Source of the DNA: Azolla caroliniana
Lineage: Eukaryota > Polypodiophyta
Assembly: GCA_043228905.1 (NCBI GenBank)
Contig: JBHGNT010000010.1
Coordinates: 19,964,001-20,028,000, forward strand
Length of the DNA stretch: 64,000 bases
Direction of reading: 5' to 3'
Part shown: piece after piece, positions 63,285 to 64,000 of the stretch
Numbering within the stretch: position 1 is the first letter of the stretch
Layout of the letters: every line of letters begins with the position of its first letter
Made by a program: the position numbers and the translations under genes
The notes under the pieces: generated by a model
What the model was told of the DNA's origin: nothing
Seen by the model: only the letters and a program-made list of their open reading frames with translations
Database searches by the model: none

Positions 63285-64000
63285 AGAGGGCTGCCAAGGC
63301 GTGGGGCCGAGACAGTCCGGACACTCGGGAAAGACCCCACAGCTGTACGATAGAACCGAAACCGAAGAAACCTTGTACGATAGGTAGAAAATTCTGCTTC
63401 TCCAACAACGGAGGGTGTATGATGGTTGGCATCGTTGGCCGAGAAAGGGCAAGGGCGGAGGAGCGACTTCGAGCGTGCGGAGTTCTCGGGCCGGACGAGG
63501 AAATCAGCGGGGCCGTGGAGGCGGTCTCCTTCGACGACACCTTGGGGATGCTGAGGAAGGTAGCCGGAGAAGACCTTAACGAAGACCGGATGATACCGGT
63601 ATGTTCCGAAGAGATGTACGAAGTCATCGCGAACTTCAGCCAGGGGCTCCGGTCGGATCGGATGGCCCGAGTTAGCACGAAGTACAAGACTGTGGACCGG
63701 AAGGTAAGTTCAGTCGCGGCACCCTTACCGGAGGGCAGCGAGTCCCGAATCAGAGGGGTTGCGTCGGACCCCAGTTTACGAGATCCGGCCTGCATAGGAC
63801 ACACCTTCACCGACGGGACGCTCTGGGAGCTCAAGATCGGTGGGGGCGGGTTCCTACTGTCGGCGGAGGAAGACCGGTTTCGGAGAATGCTCGGAAGGCA
63901 CGGGAAAGCCTTCGCATTTTCGCCGGAAGAGATTGGGTGCGTAGACCCGACAATCGTGGAGCCGACGGTGATATTCACGGTACCGCATGTGTCGTGGAAT
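63281..64000 (+). CDS. Pol of alpha copy I, 5' part (-1 frame, runs off the window)
   Basis: I read this frame through by hand: 240 codons without a stop. It opens LERAAKAWGRD and has the four-Cys module (C at 63343, 63373, 63394 and 63415, spacing 9, 6, 6). Next come RERARAEERLRACGVLG, FDDTLGMLRKVAGEDL, VCSEEMYEVIANFSQGL, KYKTVDRKVSSVAAPLPEG and GHTFTDGTLWELKIGGGG. It reaches the start of RT (VDPTIVEPTVIFTVPHVSWN) at the edge. The positions where copy G has TGA read CGA here. No ATG initiates it near the left end, which fits expression only as a Gag-Pol fusion. The RT core and integrase, if present, lie beyond 64000. Confidence 0.82.

Overview
This window looks like nuclear DNA of a land plant with a large, repeat-rich genome. 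Nearly all recognisable coding sequence is retrotransposon: Ty3 and Ty1/copia elements, one LINE remnant, and many LTRs with plant-type TATA boxes (TATAAAAG, TATAAATA). The only intact host-type gene is a plant FkbM-like methyltransferase, and there is one decayed pentatricopeptide-repeat (PPR) gene. The mix would fit a bryophyte, lycophyte, fern or gymnosperm, but the sequence alone does not let me choose.

Layout. 1-4.4 kb: 5' LTR and broken gag of a Ty3 element (family alpha, copy A), invaded by an antisense alpha LTR that carries two tandem arrays and an inserted sense LTR. 4.4-9.16 kb: an antisense alpha pol tail, a sense scrap of another Ty3 RNase H, then a 5'-truncated copia (copia-A) with a solo LTR inside and its own 3' LTR. 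9.16-12.6 kb: LINE remnant, then a PPR pseudogene split by a solo copia-B LTR with a 5-bp target duplication. 12.6-20.5 kb: AT-rich DNA holding the methyltransferase gene at 16.1-17.2 kb. 20.5-24.2 kb: antisense Ty3-C remnant and a copia-B fragment with a solo LTR.

24.2-64 kb is a nested stack. Alpha copy A2 is cut by alpha copy D (25610-39573). D hosts a young, opposite-strand Ty3 element E (29084-38715) that has an intact 1830-residue Gag-Pol and an extra pol-distal coiled-coil reading frame. D's 3' LTR is cut by F (39574-55195), a gag-only relative hosting two antisense copia-B elements, B1 and B2. F's 3' LTR is cut by alpha copy G, whose pol is cut by LTR-like unit H, followed by alpha copy I, which runs off the window.

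How parts work together. Alpha copies share LTR termini (TGTCGTGRAGAA), a primer-binding site (TGGTGAACCCGACGTGAA) and a polypurine tract (GGTGGGGGYGGA). F has the same signals without pol, so it could have been mobilised by alpha proteins. G and I both end gag-protease at a TTT-TAG stop where a -1 slip enters pol; in copy I that pol frame is open to the window edge. All alpha and copia copies seen here are broken, while E is nearly intact. Points for a second look are E's extra gene with its own TATA box, the 324-bp host duplication around E, the alpha frameshift site and fungal-like RT, the gag-only F element, and the palindrome around the copia-B TATA box.
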